A stretch of 64,000 bases of DNA. Origin: Poronia punctata (taxonomy: Eukaryota; Ascomycota; Sordariomycetes; Xylariales; Xylariaceae). The notes under the pieces are model-generated. The model made no database searches. It saw only the letters and a list, made by a program, of their open reading frames with translations, and was not told the origin of the DNA. The position numbers and the translations under genes are program-made. Numbering within the stretch: position 1 is the first letter of the stretch; every line of letters begins with the position of its first letter. Of the stretch, positions 43,781 to 57,200 are shown piece after piece. The stretch lies in assembly GCA_022579005.1 (NCBI GenBank), contig MU401582.1, positions 46,658 through 110,657 on the forward strand. The letters run 5' to 3'.

Positions 43781-44680
43781 TTAATCCCAGTTTGCGGGCC
43801 CGGTTTCTTGATTGTTATTCTCGTCCCCACCGGCATTATCTTCTTGGTCCTCTTGCCAGTCGACGTTATCCTGGTCGTTATCCTCCAACTCCGGCTCGTA
43901 GCTGTCCTCCATTGGATCTGCATGGCTTTCGATGTTGCCTTTCTTTAACTCTTGATATATCTTTTCTGTTTCGTCGTCGTCATAACTTCTGGCATCTTTA
44001 TCGGATTTTGATTTACCACCCGGTTGTGGTCGACGCTTCTCGGGTCGATCCACAGTATTCGGGCCCTTTTCAGAATCAATAAGCTTGCGCAAGTCAGAAA
44101 GCTCCTCCAAGAGCCCTTTGCAAGCAGCTTCACTTTTTGTCGACTTCATGCTAAGGTTCATCACGAGCCTGCTGTTCGAACGCACCTTCTCCCAGTGAGA
44201 CTGACGAATATCATAATCGGCCCGATCATATGATAAAACTCTGACTAGAACCCGTATGGCCTCATCCACTTGGCTTAAACAGCTCTCTAGCTTCATACTT
44301 TGGAGGACGATTTGCTCCTTGTTCCTGCCCTTCCCATGGTTGTTGTTGAAGTCGACCTTCATTCTCCAGATCTTCTGGAGCATGTCGTGCCCGATGTAGC
44401 GCCTGATGCTGTCCACGTCTGTTGAATATTCATCATGGAATCTTGTCCAAAATGACACACTCTCTTTAATCTGCTCATTCAGCTGGTTCGTAGCGAGGTG
44501 AACTTTCATTTCAGCCCTTAGTATTTTCGAGTTTGGCTCTGATGCCAACCTTGTCGATGAGATATCCGAGTCAACCCTTGAAGGCGTTCTTGCTACCGGG
44601 CGACGTCCTGGTGCAGTGGGAGTTCGATGACGTTCCTGGACATTAGCGTAGGGATGGACGAAAAACGGACGTGCGTACAT
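43781..44680 (-). CDS. unrecognised protein with helical core and acidic tail
   Basis: Single-exon, 299-residue protein from the ATG at 44680 (MYARPFFVHPYANVQER); the frame is open further upstream but this start lies in a better context (aatATGT) and opens a plausible N terminus. Residues 1-60 are R/P/S-rich. Residues 70-200 are predicted by eye to be long amphipathic helices (RAEMKVHLATNQLNEQIKESVSFW, QKIWRMKVDFNNN, SCLSQVDEAIRVLVRVL), perhaps coiled coil. The last 80 residues are very acidic (DDDETEKIYQELKKGN, then many D/E/N). No domain was recognised. Such a layout occurs in chromatin or ribosome-biogenesis adaptors, but that is not evidence of function. Clean codon use and length support a real gene. 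Confidence 0.7.
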   Translation of the reverse strand: MYARPFFVHPYANVQERHRTPTAPGRRPVARTPSRVDSDISSTRLASEPNSKILRAEMKVHLATNQLNEQIKESVSFWTRFHDEYSTDVDSIRRYIGHDMLQKIWRMKVDFNNNHGKGRNKEQIVLQSMKLESCLSQVDEAIRVLVRVLSYDRADYDIRQSHWEKVRSNSRLVMNLSMKSTKSEAACKGLLEELSDLRKLIDSEKGPNTVDRPEKRRPQPGGKSKSDKDARSYDDDETEKIYQELKKGNIESHADPMEDSYEPELEDNDQDNVDWQEDQEDNAGGDENNNQETGPANWD

Positions 44681-45548
44681 ATTGAAAATGTTGACACGCG
44701 AGGCGAACGTATGGGTAACTAGCCTAGGGATTATTACGACTGCTCGTTCTTTGTCTGAGTGCTCTACCACTCTAAGTTGGGGAGGAGGAGTCTGGCCGTC
44801 CCGTTTTCTAGTTTTGGACTACCTACCATTAAATACTATCTTGAAACTGGAAATCATTATGACCGGTACCAATATGTCTCATGTTTCCAATCAGTATGCC
44901 CAGTACTTTTTTGCTTGCTACGGACATGTTTTCGCCCTTGTGTTCTGATGGTCCACGATAACAAAACTACATGGAGCAAAAGTTTCTACTCGGATTGAAC
45001 AACTGTTTGAAGCCTTTTCGAGCACGTTGATCACTATTCCGCTCGCTTGCACACATACGTCCATCACAAGTTTCATCAACAGGCTCATGCAATTTTCCAA
45101 GGGCCTATAGTCTCAACCTGCCACAAACTACATACATACGTCTAGCTTGCCCGATGTTGCCCGATGTCAGGGTTATTAGGATCCCCAAACCCCCCAAACA
45201 AATTATATGGATATCTTGTACTGTTGGTATTTGCTAGGTCACCAGCGGATAACCAAAGCCATCTATTGTTGTCCATGGTTTTTCTTTTTGGTTCTCAACA
45301 AGCATCAACGCTGATGGTGATGGAGGAGAGGGTTTGGTACTTTTCTAGGTACTCGTAGGTAGGTACATGAGATGATGCTCAGGTATGTATGTATGTATCT
45401 AGGTATACTACAAGCGAGAGTTTGAGTACCTATGTACCTAGGTTACCTGTAGTTTGGGCAAGGATAAGATCTCTTCTTTGCTAGGATTGGTGGACGGGCT
45501 TGTTATATCCCTAGGTTACGATAGATAAATTATCAAACAAATATGTTA

Positions 45549-45570
45549 GGTCAGGTCAGGTCAGGTCAGG
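45549..45570. repeat. (GGTCA)n tandem repeat
   Basis: Four tandem GGTCA units plus a partial one, visible directly. GGTCA is also a half-site for some zinc-finger factors, but nothing here supports a regulatory role. Confidence 0.85.
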
Positions 45571-47511
45571 TAATTATGCGGGGGTTATACGTGTACGGGA
45601 CTAGGTTGCATGTCCCTCTGTCTGTCTGTATGTCTGCATTCTTCCAAGGCGAGAGAATGATTTCAAGAAAACTACATACATGCGGCTTTGCTGTGCCTTC
45701 CCCCCCCCTCCTTCCCCCCCCCCCTCTTGACTTCACGTGGGATTTAGCATTTCCTTTGCGTGTTATCTACTGTATTGCGTCTTAAGAAGGGGAAGACCTT
45801 GGAAGCAGAGAATGAATTAATTGTTTGAATCAGTCTGAGGGAAGCTTTTCTACCGTATTTCTTGTCCTTTAAAACAGTACCTAGATAGCAAAAGTTTTGG
45901 CATGGGGCAGTTACGGTACTCTAGTTCAACCGGGGAGAGCTATCCATGTATGAATCCCTTCTCTCTGTGGCAAATCTAAGGGAAGAACCTTGATCTTTTT
46001 ACACGTAGACATCAACTACAAAAGCAGCATGATGAAGAGGTAGGTAGCGATAAGGGTGTGGCATAACCTACCTAGTCCCAAGCATCCTTTCTTGGCTTTC
46101 TGTATTATCGGATTCTCCGAGCCCTTGGGGACTGGGTGACGGTAGTTTTCCAACTCAAACTGAATAGCTGCAACCGGAATGGTTCAGCGCGCGACAGACA
46201 GGACAGAACCTTGTCCGGCTTGTATACCCGATACAAGTAAATTACTGATGGTCAGTCACATGGACAGTAGATGAAACGTCTTTTGACATACCATACCGTC
46301 TGCTTCACCTTGAACTTCCTACCTATACCTATTCTAATCGAAGAAGAAGAAGAACCAAGGTTTCTAAAATCCCTGACCCGGTTGCAAGTAGACCGGGAAA
46401 TATCTTAATAGACCGAAACTTTGTACACCTATACCCAACAAAAAAAAGAAATCCGTTTCGGCACAACATCACATCACATCACATGCGCATCTGCATCTGC
46501 ATCGAACCTAATCCTGGACAAACAGGTACTAGGTACATACCAGACCAACCAACCACTGGAAGTGTTTATGCTGCGCGTCAGCCAGCCATGTTCATGCATG
46601 GTACCGTGCATTGCCATGTTCTTTTCGCCTTCAGCCTTATTACGTTTACTTTCCAATAGCATACCTACCTACCTATTATGCAAGCTATTTCCTGTTGACT
46701 AGGAAGCAAGTTAGGTATGAGATATGAGGTATGTCCATATGTATGGTTGCGGTTGAGTTGCATTCCCGACAGCGGTATATGTGTGAACCCCCCCCCCCCT
46801 CCCCCCCCCTTAACATATCTACGTACACTTTACTACTTGTGCAATTTTCATATTTATGGCACGGTAGGTACCTAGACCATCTGCTATCTACTTGTATATA
46901 TATCTCATGTATTCCCTCTTATTATTATCCTCTTTACATTTCCCTCCTACCGAGGGCCAAAACTGCTCGCTTGTTTACAAGTAAATACACTGCAAACCTA
47001 TAATTATTAATTACTATAATAGATCAATCAATCAATCAACCTACTCACTACACATTAATTCCACGAATTTGTCTTTTCCTGAAAACCTGTCATGATCAAG
47101 GCATCCTGCATACATACGCAAGCAAGCAACAACCACTTTAACCCCCCCCTCCCCCCCCTCTAGGGTTATCAAAACCAGCCAAGGTATCCAATCTATTTAA
47201 CAGCTATCACCAACGCATTAGAACAGGTAGACAAAGGTTTTACCTTTATCCAAGATAAATTGTTATATATATATATTTAGCAAACTTTGCAAAATACCCA
47301 ACTTCCTATCTTTAAACAAACCACTAACTAACTTTCAAGACCAAGTTCTCTTGTTGCATTATCACGGTAATCTTGTAATAATACTTAGTAAATTAGTAAT
47401 ACAAAATTAACACGGGCAGCTCTTATAGTATATACTAAGTAGGTAGTCTAACCTAACCCAGCCTAGTCCGCCTACAAATAAATCTATATTTAGACCGGTC
47501 TAGTACGAGTA

Positions 47512-47527
47512 GGGGGGGGGGGGGGGG
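47512..47527. repeat. poly-G run
   Basis: Sixteen consecutive G bases on the plus strand. Confidence 0.85.
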
Positions 47528-47683
47528 AGAACATTTCGGGTAAACTAACCAAACCTAGACTAATTACCTAATACAAGTGGTACTTGTAGATGTAGAATGC
47601 CGATCGCGGGGTCAATCAATCAACAAACGGGAAGATACCTACACGTACTTACAGCGCCTTCTAGGTTACCTAGCGCGTACATT

Positions 47684-47685
<2 letters not shown>

Positions 47686-47722
<37 letters not shown>
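47686..47722. repeat. (CT)n microsatellite
   Basis: About 18 CT units. It produces alternating Ser/Leu and Arg/Glu spurious frames on the two strands. Confidence 0.9.
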
Positions 47723-47725
<3 letters not shown>

Positions 47726-48597
47726 CATCTGGTACAGGGAAGGTAAAATAAATAAATGAATTATATAGGTATGTAAGGGAGAGAGGATGGGAGAAATAAA
47801 AGGGATACAAAGTAAAGAGTCATAAATCAAAATACTATGCACATGACCAATAAGAGTAGAAATCAATGCCCTGGGCTAGATGTCAACATGTAACATCACC
47901 AAGATGGTCCATGTAAAAGAATACTATACAAGAAACAAGGGATAGGACAGGATAGGAGAGTACAACGGTTTAATGCGTATATAGATAAAAAACATGTCAC
48001 AGGACTTTCTTGCTACTCAAATTCTTTTATTCTATTGCCTGCTTTTCTCTGTACAACGCGGTATTGTACACCATGAAATACGTGTACGCTACTGCTATAG
48101 CCCGTAGAATTTAAGGGAACTTCCTGCATCAAGTCTTTCACAAGTTTATGATCATAGGGAATTCATCCTTAGAAGTGGGTGAGAATAATATGCGAATTTA
48201 TATAAATAACAAATCGGCTGATTATTCCATCTGCCCAAGAGCCTCTGTCCAATGATTGGAAAAGCAAGGGACTTAGTATGCTCAATAAAACAATTGTGCT
48301 TTCCTTTAAACCTGCTCCCCGAGTAATCCCGTGATTTTTAGGTGCCTATGGGTATATGTCCCCAACCTGTACTGTGGTATCCTGCTTGTGCCGTATTGCG
48401 CCATCCTGTTCCATGTTGGGTGTCATTCGCTAAAAGAAAAGACGAAAACACAAAAATATCAAAACTCATGGTAGGCCGTTGCATGCCACGCCGTCATCGG
48501 CCATTCCTGATGCCCGGCCCCGCCCCATTCGACAGATAAACAAAGAAACCCAATCTTCCTCCTCGGTTAGACCCCCCGAGTCCCCTCTGCCGACGCC

Positions 48598-51159
48598 TTA
48601 CTCGTTCTCAGCTGCCACGGCTCGCTGTATATCACGCTTCATCGTCACAAGTCGCTCCCGCATTTCGAGGAGATCGGCCAGCTTATCTTCGGGAGGAACC
48701 TTCAAAGATGCAATCTCGTAATGAAGAGTCTCATACTTCTTGTAAAATTGTGTAAATTTCTTAGCTTGCACCAACACATCTTTCGAGACTCGAGGCTTCT
48801 TTGTCGGTGGAGTCGGCGTCGTCTCCGGTGATTCGTCGACAGCTTCTGGTTCCTTCCGCTTCTTGCTAGCCATGGCGCTGTTTTGCGTCGATGTCGACGT
48901 GGTCTTGACATTGCCATTTGTTGTTGCACGGTCGCGTTCTCCGACCCGGGCTTGCTGTTGCTGGTGCGGAGGCGGCTCTTTGGGTGCTTTTTGAACTGGC
49001 CGCCGAACATCGAGATCGGCTGCATTTGTCGGCGGCGATGCGGCAAGGGGGGAAGACTTTACCGGTGACGTGTTCTTGTTCCTCGAGAACCCAAGACTCG
49101 ACGATGTGGCCGAAGAGAGATTGGAGGTAGTCCCTCGTGAATTCAGGCTCGCATCCGACACTCGGGGGTTTTTCGGTGCTTCTGCGACCTGCTTGGGCAA
49201 CTCCTTTGCCTTGAGGCGCTTACTAAGAGGTGCTCCGGAGCTTGAGCTACTGTCTTCCTCATCCCGAGCACGCTTCTGTGGCGACTTATTCGTAGAAGCT
49301 GGCGGCTTTCCCAGCGCCTTTGGGGCCCGGACGACTGGCCTGCTCTTGGCTTTACTGGTGGCCGCGGGGGTTGGCGTCTCTTTCGGTTTCTCGTTGAGTT
49401 TCGCGACCGGCTTCGCTGGAAGTTTGTTTATAGACTTCTCGATCGGCTTGTCAACCGGTTTCACTGGTGCTTTCACTGGTGCTTTCGCTGGTGCTTTCAC
49501 TGGTGCTTTCGCTGGCGCTTTCGCTGGCGCTTTCGCCGCAGGCTTTACCGGTGGTTTCACCACTGCTTTCTCAACTGCTTTTCGGGCAGGGGCCGGCTTT
49601 TGGTTCGTCGCAGTGTTCTGTGACAATGGGGCATCCTCGTGACTAGTATCCGTGTCATAAACGAACTCCTCAGAGAGCACCTTCTTGCCTTTCTCTTCTA
49701 CGACCTTCGCCTTACTCGCTGGTTTCTTCGGCGCAGGCTTCTTCGGATTGTTGGACAGCAGCCGTTTTGTCTGGGCGTCCCTGTCGCTGAGCTTCTTCGA
49801 CTTAGCACCGACCGGCTGAGAATTCGACCTCGACATTGGCTCGCCCTTTGCTTTAGACGAGTCAATGTCGCTCTTGTTTCCGTCCTCTCCTTTCTGGGCC
49901 CCTGTCTTGGGCGCCGGCGGAAGCGCAGTCGTGGTCTTCTTAGCTATGGTGGCTTGTAGCTTGCTCAGAACAATGCCCTTGCCCCGCTCCTCCTTTGGTA
50001 GAAGACGTTCCCAGACTGGATCCGACGTCCCAACTCGTTGTTTGTCGTACGTCTTGATGGCATTGTCAATGGCGGACTGTCGGTCTTCGGGCTTATCGTA
50101 GTCGTAGTTCCAGACATCGAGTTCTTTCCAGTATATCCTCTTCAAGCTCCACTTCCCTGTTGACTTATTGAAGTCGGCAACCTTCTCAACAGTCGGCTTG
50201 AGATCCGAGTCTGCGCCGATCCAGACATCTTGCAAATGCTCGTAAGACTGATCCCGGGCTGCCAGCTCGTGCACCAGTATACTTCTCTGCCCCTTGTTCT
50301 TTTCCAGCACCTGCTGGGAGGCAGAGAAAGCGGGGTTCGGCGAGGCGACACCGTTAAGGGCTGGGCTCGACGGTAGTGACCGGGCCGTGCTCGACAAGAC
50401 GCTAGCCATCGCGCCTCTTCCGCTCGGAAGCAGTTTGGCTCCTTTGGGACCGACATTGGCAATTTTGGATCTGTGCATTGTCAGCTTCTTGAAACAAGAC
50501 CCAGGAACATTTACCATACCCTTTGCCATTTTTCTGCCCGTACAATCCCACCCGCGCATCGACCTCCGAGTCCACTCCGGAGGATGAAGCCCGGCTGGTA
50601 ACCTTTGTTGTGATCTTGGAGCCTTTTTTCGATTTTCCTATTGAAGTGGACGGGGCATTGTGCATGGACATCGTCGGGTTCGGCAAACGCTCGGTCTTGC
50701 CCGCATCATGGCGTAGGTCGGTTACGTATATGTCGTAGTTCAGCGAATCGGGGCTGGTTAATACCTCCTCCTCTCGCGATCCGAACTGGAAAGACTAGAC
50801 CGCAGTATGTCATGGTTAGCAATTCGCGCCCTTTAAATAACCTTTGCCGCGGGCAAATGAACTGCCAATGGACCATGCGAGAAAAGAGGGAAACCACCCG
50901 AGCCCGGAGCCGCCCCAGAGCCTCATTCAAAGTTTCTGAAGGTGCTTCACGGGTAGTTGGAAGGATTGATAAGACATAAACTTACAGGAGTACTGCCCAA
51001 TATCAGTTCGACATCCTGGCCGCCCCCGACACTTCTGATCATCTCCTCAAGCACGTCATTGTCTAATATAATCCCGAAAGCTTGCATGGGGAGGATCCCG
51101 CTCGAGCTGGAAGAGCTTCCCAGCTCCAAGCCCGAGCTGGGTATCTTGAGGATCGACAT
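48598..51159 (-). CDS. ELL1: ELL-type RNA polymerase II elongation factor
   Basis: Three exons read from high to low: 51159-50986, 50794-50520 and 50470-48598. They give 773 residues with phases consistent. The first intron is 191 bases, the second 49 bases with a gctgac branch. ELL proteins raise the Pol II elongation rate, in fission yeast with Eaf1 and Ebp1. Visible features: an N-terminal ELL-like domain (MSILKIPSSGLELG…QAFGIILDNDVLEEMIRSV, then SFQFGSREEEVLTS). A winged-helix-like part follows (SYEHLQDVWIGADSD…WSLKRIYWKELDVWNYDYD). The middle is a very long K/P/A-rich disordered region with tandem KAPAKAPVK-type repeats (about residues 390-425). The C-terminal 55 residues (KKFTQFYKKYETLHYEIASL…LLEMRERLVTMKRDI) match the occludin/ELL helical hairpin. 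The start at 51159 is followed directly by conserved-looking sequence. Good confidence. Confidence 0.88.
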
Positions 51160-52505
51160 GGTCGGCGGTCGGTCGTCGAGTCTTCGATTTTGCCGATCCT
51201 GCCGAATGGCTATATAGACGAGGTCGTCGGCCTGTTGTAGAGGCTAAGGCTCGGCTGTAGTATGTGGTGGGAATCGACGAATGACACCCTGCGTTTTACA
51301 CTCTGCAATCTGCACCCAGCCAGACTGTCGAGAGTCCAACGGTATGATAGTGGCCTTCTCATACAGCTATATCACATGGTTGTCCCGACTTGCCGCTAAT
51401 GGCGTATAAACTCTGATTTTGAGAAGCGGATAGACGGAGGTCGAAAATTGAATCAGAATGTCTCTGATATAAACAGAAGGCCAGTATCTGTTGGTTTAGA
51501 AGGTATGTGTTCCTGGTAGATGGGAAGCGGAGTGAGAGTGGGAGAGCAGATGACGAGGATACGCCGAGACCTATGGACAAGAAACGCCAGTTTGTGCAGG
51601 ATACCGATAGGCACTACTCTCTATGTCTGTCGCCGTGCAGACTTTGGTTATGAATAGTCGAGGAGACAGAGCAAGATAGTAGAAGCCTAGAGGTAGTCAA
51701 AGGCACAACGACACTGGAGAGGAACAAGTGAGGTGGATGAAGTGGATGAATGGGATGGGTTGGTACGGTTACTAAGGTTGCTTTGGTTGGGAAGACGAAT
51801 GAGTTGGATTGTGTGGATCCAAATGGGGAGAGGACTGGACTGGCGCTGGACTAGAAGTGGAGAAGTAACAACAGCCCAGGCTCTTGTTATGTACATGTAC
51901 CAACCTAGTTGATTGCAGGCGCTACAACTAAGGGTTTGCAAACACGACATTATGGTCCCTAAATTTAGGGCAGCCGGCTGGTCATCTGTAAGGTGCGAGT
52001 TTATATATGCGGTGACAAAATAGTAAACTTAAACTGCAAGCAGACAACATAGTTAACAACTGTATGAATGGAAAAGAGTCAACTCAAACATGATAGGATG
52101 TATGTATCTCTTGTTTCCTATCATCAACTGGTACACAGTGGATTAGTTAGGTACACTACCTGCCTAGTTCACCTGCCCAGCTAAGCCAGCCCATTATTTT
52201 GTTACAGACCCCACTTGACTTCGTCCCAGTCAGCCAGTTTACCATTCGACTCCTGGCTGGTCAACTGTGATTGGTAAGGCACCATAAGAAATACATGCAA
52301 GCAACACATTATTGCGTGAGATGGGCACAAGCCACACTTAACTACACAGTATTACAGAGATATACTTAATACTCTACAACGGAATTGCAAAAGACTTCCC
52401 TTACAAATGTCCTAGATAAGGACGTAGGCAGGCCCGCAGGTAGGGGGTTGAGATGCTGTAGGAAAGGCACTGTGGAACCAGGGATATAGCGGTTATTTAT
52501 GCCTC

Positions 52506-52522
52506 GGGGGGGGGGGGGGGGG
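52506..52522. repeat. poly-G run
   Basis: Seventeen consecutive G bases on the plus strand, visible directly. Confidence 0.85.
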
Positions 52523-54173
52523 TAGGTGCACCTCCAAGAGCAAACAGGCATACGCATACGATTGCAAGTGATTAATTAGCAGTGGCTGACTTTTCAAACC
52601 ATCTGACACGGGTGTATCTATCAGACTGTATCTTTTTACTTTTGTCTTTGTTATTCTCTTTGTAGGTTTGGTTTTCCTTGGCAGTACTTGACATTGTGTT
52701 TTTTGTGCAAGTACTCTCTCAAAGTACCTAAGGTACCTATGTACTGTTGGACAAGAATATGGGCTAAGATACACCTTACTAGCTACAGAATTGAACTAAC
52801 CTAAGCTGGTAGGCAGATTATGGGGATAGAGGGCAGAAAGAGGGCTAACTTCAGGTACTAGTTTGAGGTGGTCCAAGCAGCTTATGTGGATTCATTTTAG
52901 AGAGATGGCTTGCTTGTTACGTGTAGATCTCCCTGAAGTCCAAATTTAGAGTTTCAAGCTGATATCAAACACCTACTGGCAACTAAATATGCAAAGCTTC
53001 TTCTTCTTTATAATTGGTGATAGGATGGACGCAGAGGAGGGTAGGTAGAAGAGAAAACCACGAGGGACACACCTTGCTACCTATCTACTTGCATACACAT
53101 GCATGTGCTAGCTGTGTTACATCATTGAATTGAGCTTTGCTTCTTTTAGTGTTTGGTTTGTACACGTACGTGTTGTACGCCTAAAGTTACCCTAGTAATA
53201 TGTGACTTGAAGCGCTTCCTGCTTTACACAGTATACTGTAGATATCTTGACTTTCAGATAAAGCAATAAAGGCAGTGTAAGGTATCCCGGTATCTACGTG
53301 TAGGCATCAGGTCTTGTTCAGTAAAGTGTTGGCTCAATATTGCACTCCTGGTGACTCTGAAGAAACACGAGGGCCAACCGTCCAGTTATAGTGAATTCCC
53401 AGTTATAAGCAAACAAGGATTGTAGGAACAAGCTTACACCGAAGGTTTTAGCGGCGCAAATGATATGAAGGGTACTAAGACATACTATACAGACCAGATA
53501 CAAAATCTAGTATCTACATGTAGACCTAGCTAGGAGGACTGGGCATGTAAAAGGTGTTGATTTCTGATATAGGTCTCTTCGCTTTCATTTTCTATTTGGA
53601 CTGGTAAATGGGAATCATATCTGACAAGTACAACTTTCAAGAAGCCCAATTACTTTTCTGAAAAGCTCTTGGCTCTTGGCTAGGGGTTGTTCAAGATATG
53701 CTTAAGAATGACTGGTAATCTTTGTCTCTATATTTGCCACCACGTATACTTGTATGCAGTTCTTAGTACTAACCTACCCTTTGTGCAGCAGGGTATCCTG
53801 AAAGGCGTATAAGTAACCTGTGCTTGTACTTGTAAGCAACTGAGGAAGAGAGAGGAAAGCACCTTAAACCCGGTATGACATTTATTGTTGGCAGATGGAT
53901 TGTAGTATATTAAATATCAAATACAAGTAAATTTTAGGTATCTAGAAAAGATAAAGTATTGATAGAAATTGTCCATTTTTGGCTTCGCTTCCACATGATC
54001 CGACTGAGAATCGGCCTTTTCTGTGGTTCTTTTCTGCTTACAATTGTAAACTCAGCAAATGATGATGCGAGAAACCGATGTTACTTGCTGCTTACCACTT
54101 GCATGCAGCAAGAACATGCGGGCGCCGTGATTGGCACTGGGGAGGCCCATCAGCCACTACGAGTACTTACCAT

Positions 54174-54202
54174 TGGCTGGCTGGCTGGCTGGCTGGCTGG
54201 CT
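54174..54202. repeat. (GGCT)n tandem repeat
   Basis: About seven GGCT units in tandem, visible directly. Confidence 0.88.
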
Positions 54203-57200
54203 GTCCCCGCTGGTAACGCAAAGTACAGTAGGTACTGGGAACCCCCTTTAGGGCAACCTCAGATTACAAGGGGTTCAGAGACATATAATTACTGTAGGTC
54301 TGAGATGTCTAGTCTAGATCTTACCAAGACATGATCTGTATGTAACTCCATCTATTCTACCATCTTCAATTTGGCTGGTACTGTGCTATTTAGTTTCTGG
54401 GTTCTTGGTCATTCTTTTTCCCTTCCACTACCTCTCTGTAACTTGTTTTATAAAGCAAAAGCTTTGCATTTGTGGTGTATCCAGGTGATTTAACAAAAAA
54501 CACCACCTCTCTCGAACCCCACAGGTGCTCTCGAACTGTACGGTCCCGAGGTATCCACATGGCAGGTTAGCAATGTACTCTTAAAGTACATATTTTTGTG
54601 GCCAGCAATCGTTAACAATGAATCTTCCGGTAATCAAGCGTGTCAAGGTACTAGTCTCCACGTAACAGATGAGTTGTGACTAGGTAACAATATCTCCTAC
54701 GACGTCCTTATGGTAGATCCATCACACTGTATGCCACAAACGAGTAGGTACTCCCTCCCAGTTGTTTTTCTATTAGCGTTGTCATCCAACCGGCGCACTA
54801 ACAATGTACAAGTACAACGTAGTGTTATGCATCTACAATTTTTGTTTTGAAATCAGTCACCTCTATGACAAAGTTTAATGCTACTACACGTATTAGTGTC
54901 AGCAAGAAAATCCCGGCAGAAATAATAATTCATCCTTCTACACGTATTTGAACTGCAATATTGAAGACAAGTCCATAACAATGCACAGGAACCCGAGAGC
55001 TGCAGCTCCATACAAGACACTATCTACATCAGGATTCATGGCAAAATCCACTCAATCCCATATCTATCTCTACTTACCTACCTAATATACTTTACCGTGC
55101 TACACACAGATGGGGTAGCAAAGGCTGTTACTTGATCTGGACGGCCGACTTCCGACAACACAACTTTATTCCGAATAGTCTAACACATTGGCAATTGTGT
55201 TTTTGCGTATGACATAGAGACATCATTTGCGCCCCCCCCCTCCCCTTGCATTGTGGTTGTTCCCTGACAACAACATCACACGCCAATTGATAGCAGCCTG
55301 ACAATTAGGGTACCTACACGTATAAAGGCTGCTTGGAATGGGGTCGCCATCGCATTTCTTGCCTTTTTCTTTAACTTTTAACCTCATCTACCTAATAAGC
55401 TTTAAAGCCCCGGGTTAAATCTAGGATATAGTACCTTTAAAACTGTAATAAGGCTTTAAAAAGCTAATTCTTATACTTATAAAATAAAGCTAAACGTTAA
55501 GATAGCATATAAAAGTAGTATATAAAGTAAAAAGTAGTATAAAACTAAAACTAATTATTATAAACTATAAATATAAATTTTATTTAAACTAGCTAACTTT
55601 ATATTGCTTAATTTAGTAATAGTAGTAGTTATTAGCTACTATTATTATATATTTATTAAGTACTTTAATATAATATGTTTATAAGCTTATAAATAAAAGC
55701 AACTAGCTATTAAGCAAAAATTGCTAAACTTAATAAAAATTTAATATAATAATAATAAAACTTAAAATGCTAAAAGTATTAATTAAAATATAAAAGCTAA
55801 AAAAAATTAAAAGGCTTATAATAAGTATAAACTCTTTAAACCTTTAAAAGTAAAAAAACCTTTTATTTAATAATTATTTACTATAAAAGCTAATTTTAGC
55901 TAAATAAAAATAATAAGTTATAACTTAAAAAGTTAACTACTTATTTAAAAATATATTATTTAATATATTTTTTATAATAGTTAACTAGCTAAAAGCGTTA
56001 CTTAATATAATATATTTAAAGTATAAATAGTAAGCAGCTTAAGATGCTTTAAGCAACTGTTAATAGTTTAATTTGCTAAAAGTAAATTTTTAAAAAAAAC
56101 TTATATTATTTTAGCTAGTGCTTTAAACGTTTAAACTTAAAGTATAAAAAGCACTACTTTAAAAAATAAAATAAATAAAAACTTTTATTTAAATTAAAAT
56201 ATAAAAGCAAAATAAAAAATAGTAATAAACTAATATATTTGCTTAAAATTTAATGTAATTATAATAAAGCCTAAGTTTTTAAACACTAAAAAAACCTTTA
56301 AACTTATTAATAAGCATATTACTTTAAATAAAAAAAGTTAACTAAAGTAAACTGCTAGTAAAAGTATATTATAAAAATTTTTATTTTTTTTAAAAAATGC
56401 TTTTTATAAAAGTAATAAAAAGTATTTTGCTTTATTAAAAATAAAAACATTTACTAATAAATTGTTTTTGTAAGCAAAAAATAAGAAATAAAAAAAAAAG
56501 CAGTATATTGCTAAGGTAGCAAAAAAGCGTTATAAAAAATTTAAAGCTAAGTTTAAAAAATATAAAAATGTTAAGTTTACTAAAAATATTATTTAGTTTG
56601 CTGCCTTTATTACTTTTACCTTTTTTATTATATTTAATTTTGCTAATAATAATTAAAAAAAAAATATAAGTTAAATAGCTTATATATTATATTACTAAAG
56701 TTACTTGCTATAAAAATATAATAGTTAAAAATAAACTTAAACTTTTTTAAAACTTTAGCGCTACTAAGTACTAAAGCTTTAATTATTATAGCAACTATAA
56801 AAAAAAAAAACTAAGGCTTAAAGCTAAAAGTAGCTATTAGTATATAAAAACTAAAATTATTATAGCTAATGCTAAAAAAAAAAAAAAAGCTTTTAAGCTA
56901 ACTTTTTTATTTAGTAAAAATAATAGTAATAATATAATAAAGGTAATAGTAGTAGTAAGATTGCTATTTAGTATGCTTTTTTAAAGCTTAGCTAAATGCT
57001 TATATATTTTTTTTTTTATAGCTTATTTAGTAGCTAATAAAAAACTTATACTATTTGTTACTTTTAGCTTTTTTATACTTTTTAATATTTTTTTTTTTTT
57101 AGCTAGCAAACTTAAACGTAACTTAATAAGTATACTTTTAAAAAATATACTTAAAGTAGCTAACCTAGTAAACTAACTAGCTAAAAAACTTTACTTTAAC

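Larger units (their letters stand above)
44681..48597. other. 3.9-kb intergenic region rich in simple repeats
   Basis: No gene was recognised. It contains many TAGGTA/TACCTA/CCTAGG motifs (for example 45344-45360 and 46862-46875), tandem GGTCA units, C-runs at about 45700-45725, 46788-46810 and 47140-47160, a 16-base G run and a long CT dinucleotide run. From 48000 to 48597 lies the 3' flank of the ELL gene. Confidence 0.5.
51160..55390. other. 4.2-kb intergenic region
   Basis: ELL promoter (about 51160-51960) and then sequence with no recognisable gene. It contains a 17-base G run (about 52506-52522), a GGCT tandem repeat (54174-54202), C-runs near 55230 and numerous TAGGTA-type motifs. The open frames are short and unrelated to known proteins. 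Confidence 0.5.

Noticed and set aside
47666..47866. Frame with alternating Arg-Glu over the CT repeat
   Set aside because: Produced solely by the dinucleotide microsatellite.
54490..54550. Possible tRNA T-arm (ggttcgag on the minus strand)
   Set aside because: No matching acceptor stem, D arm or A box could be found; no tRNA is supported anywhere in the window.
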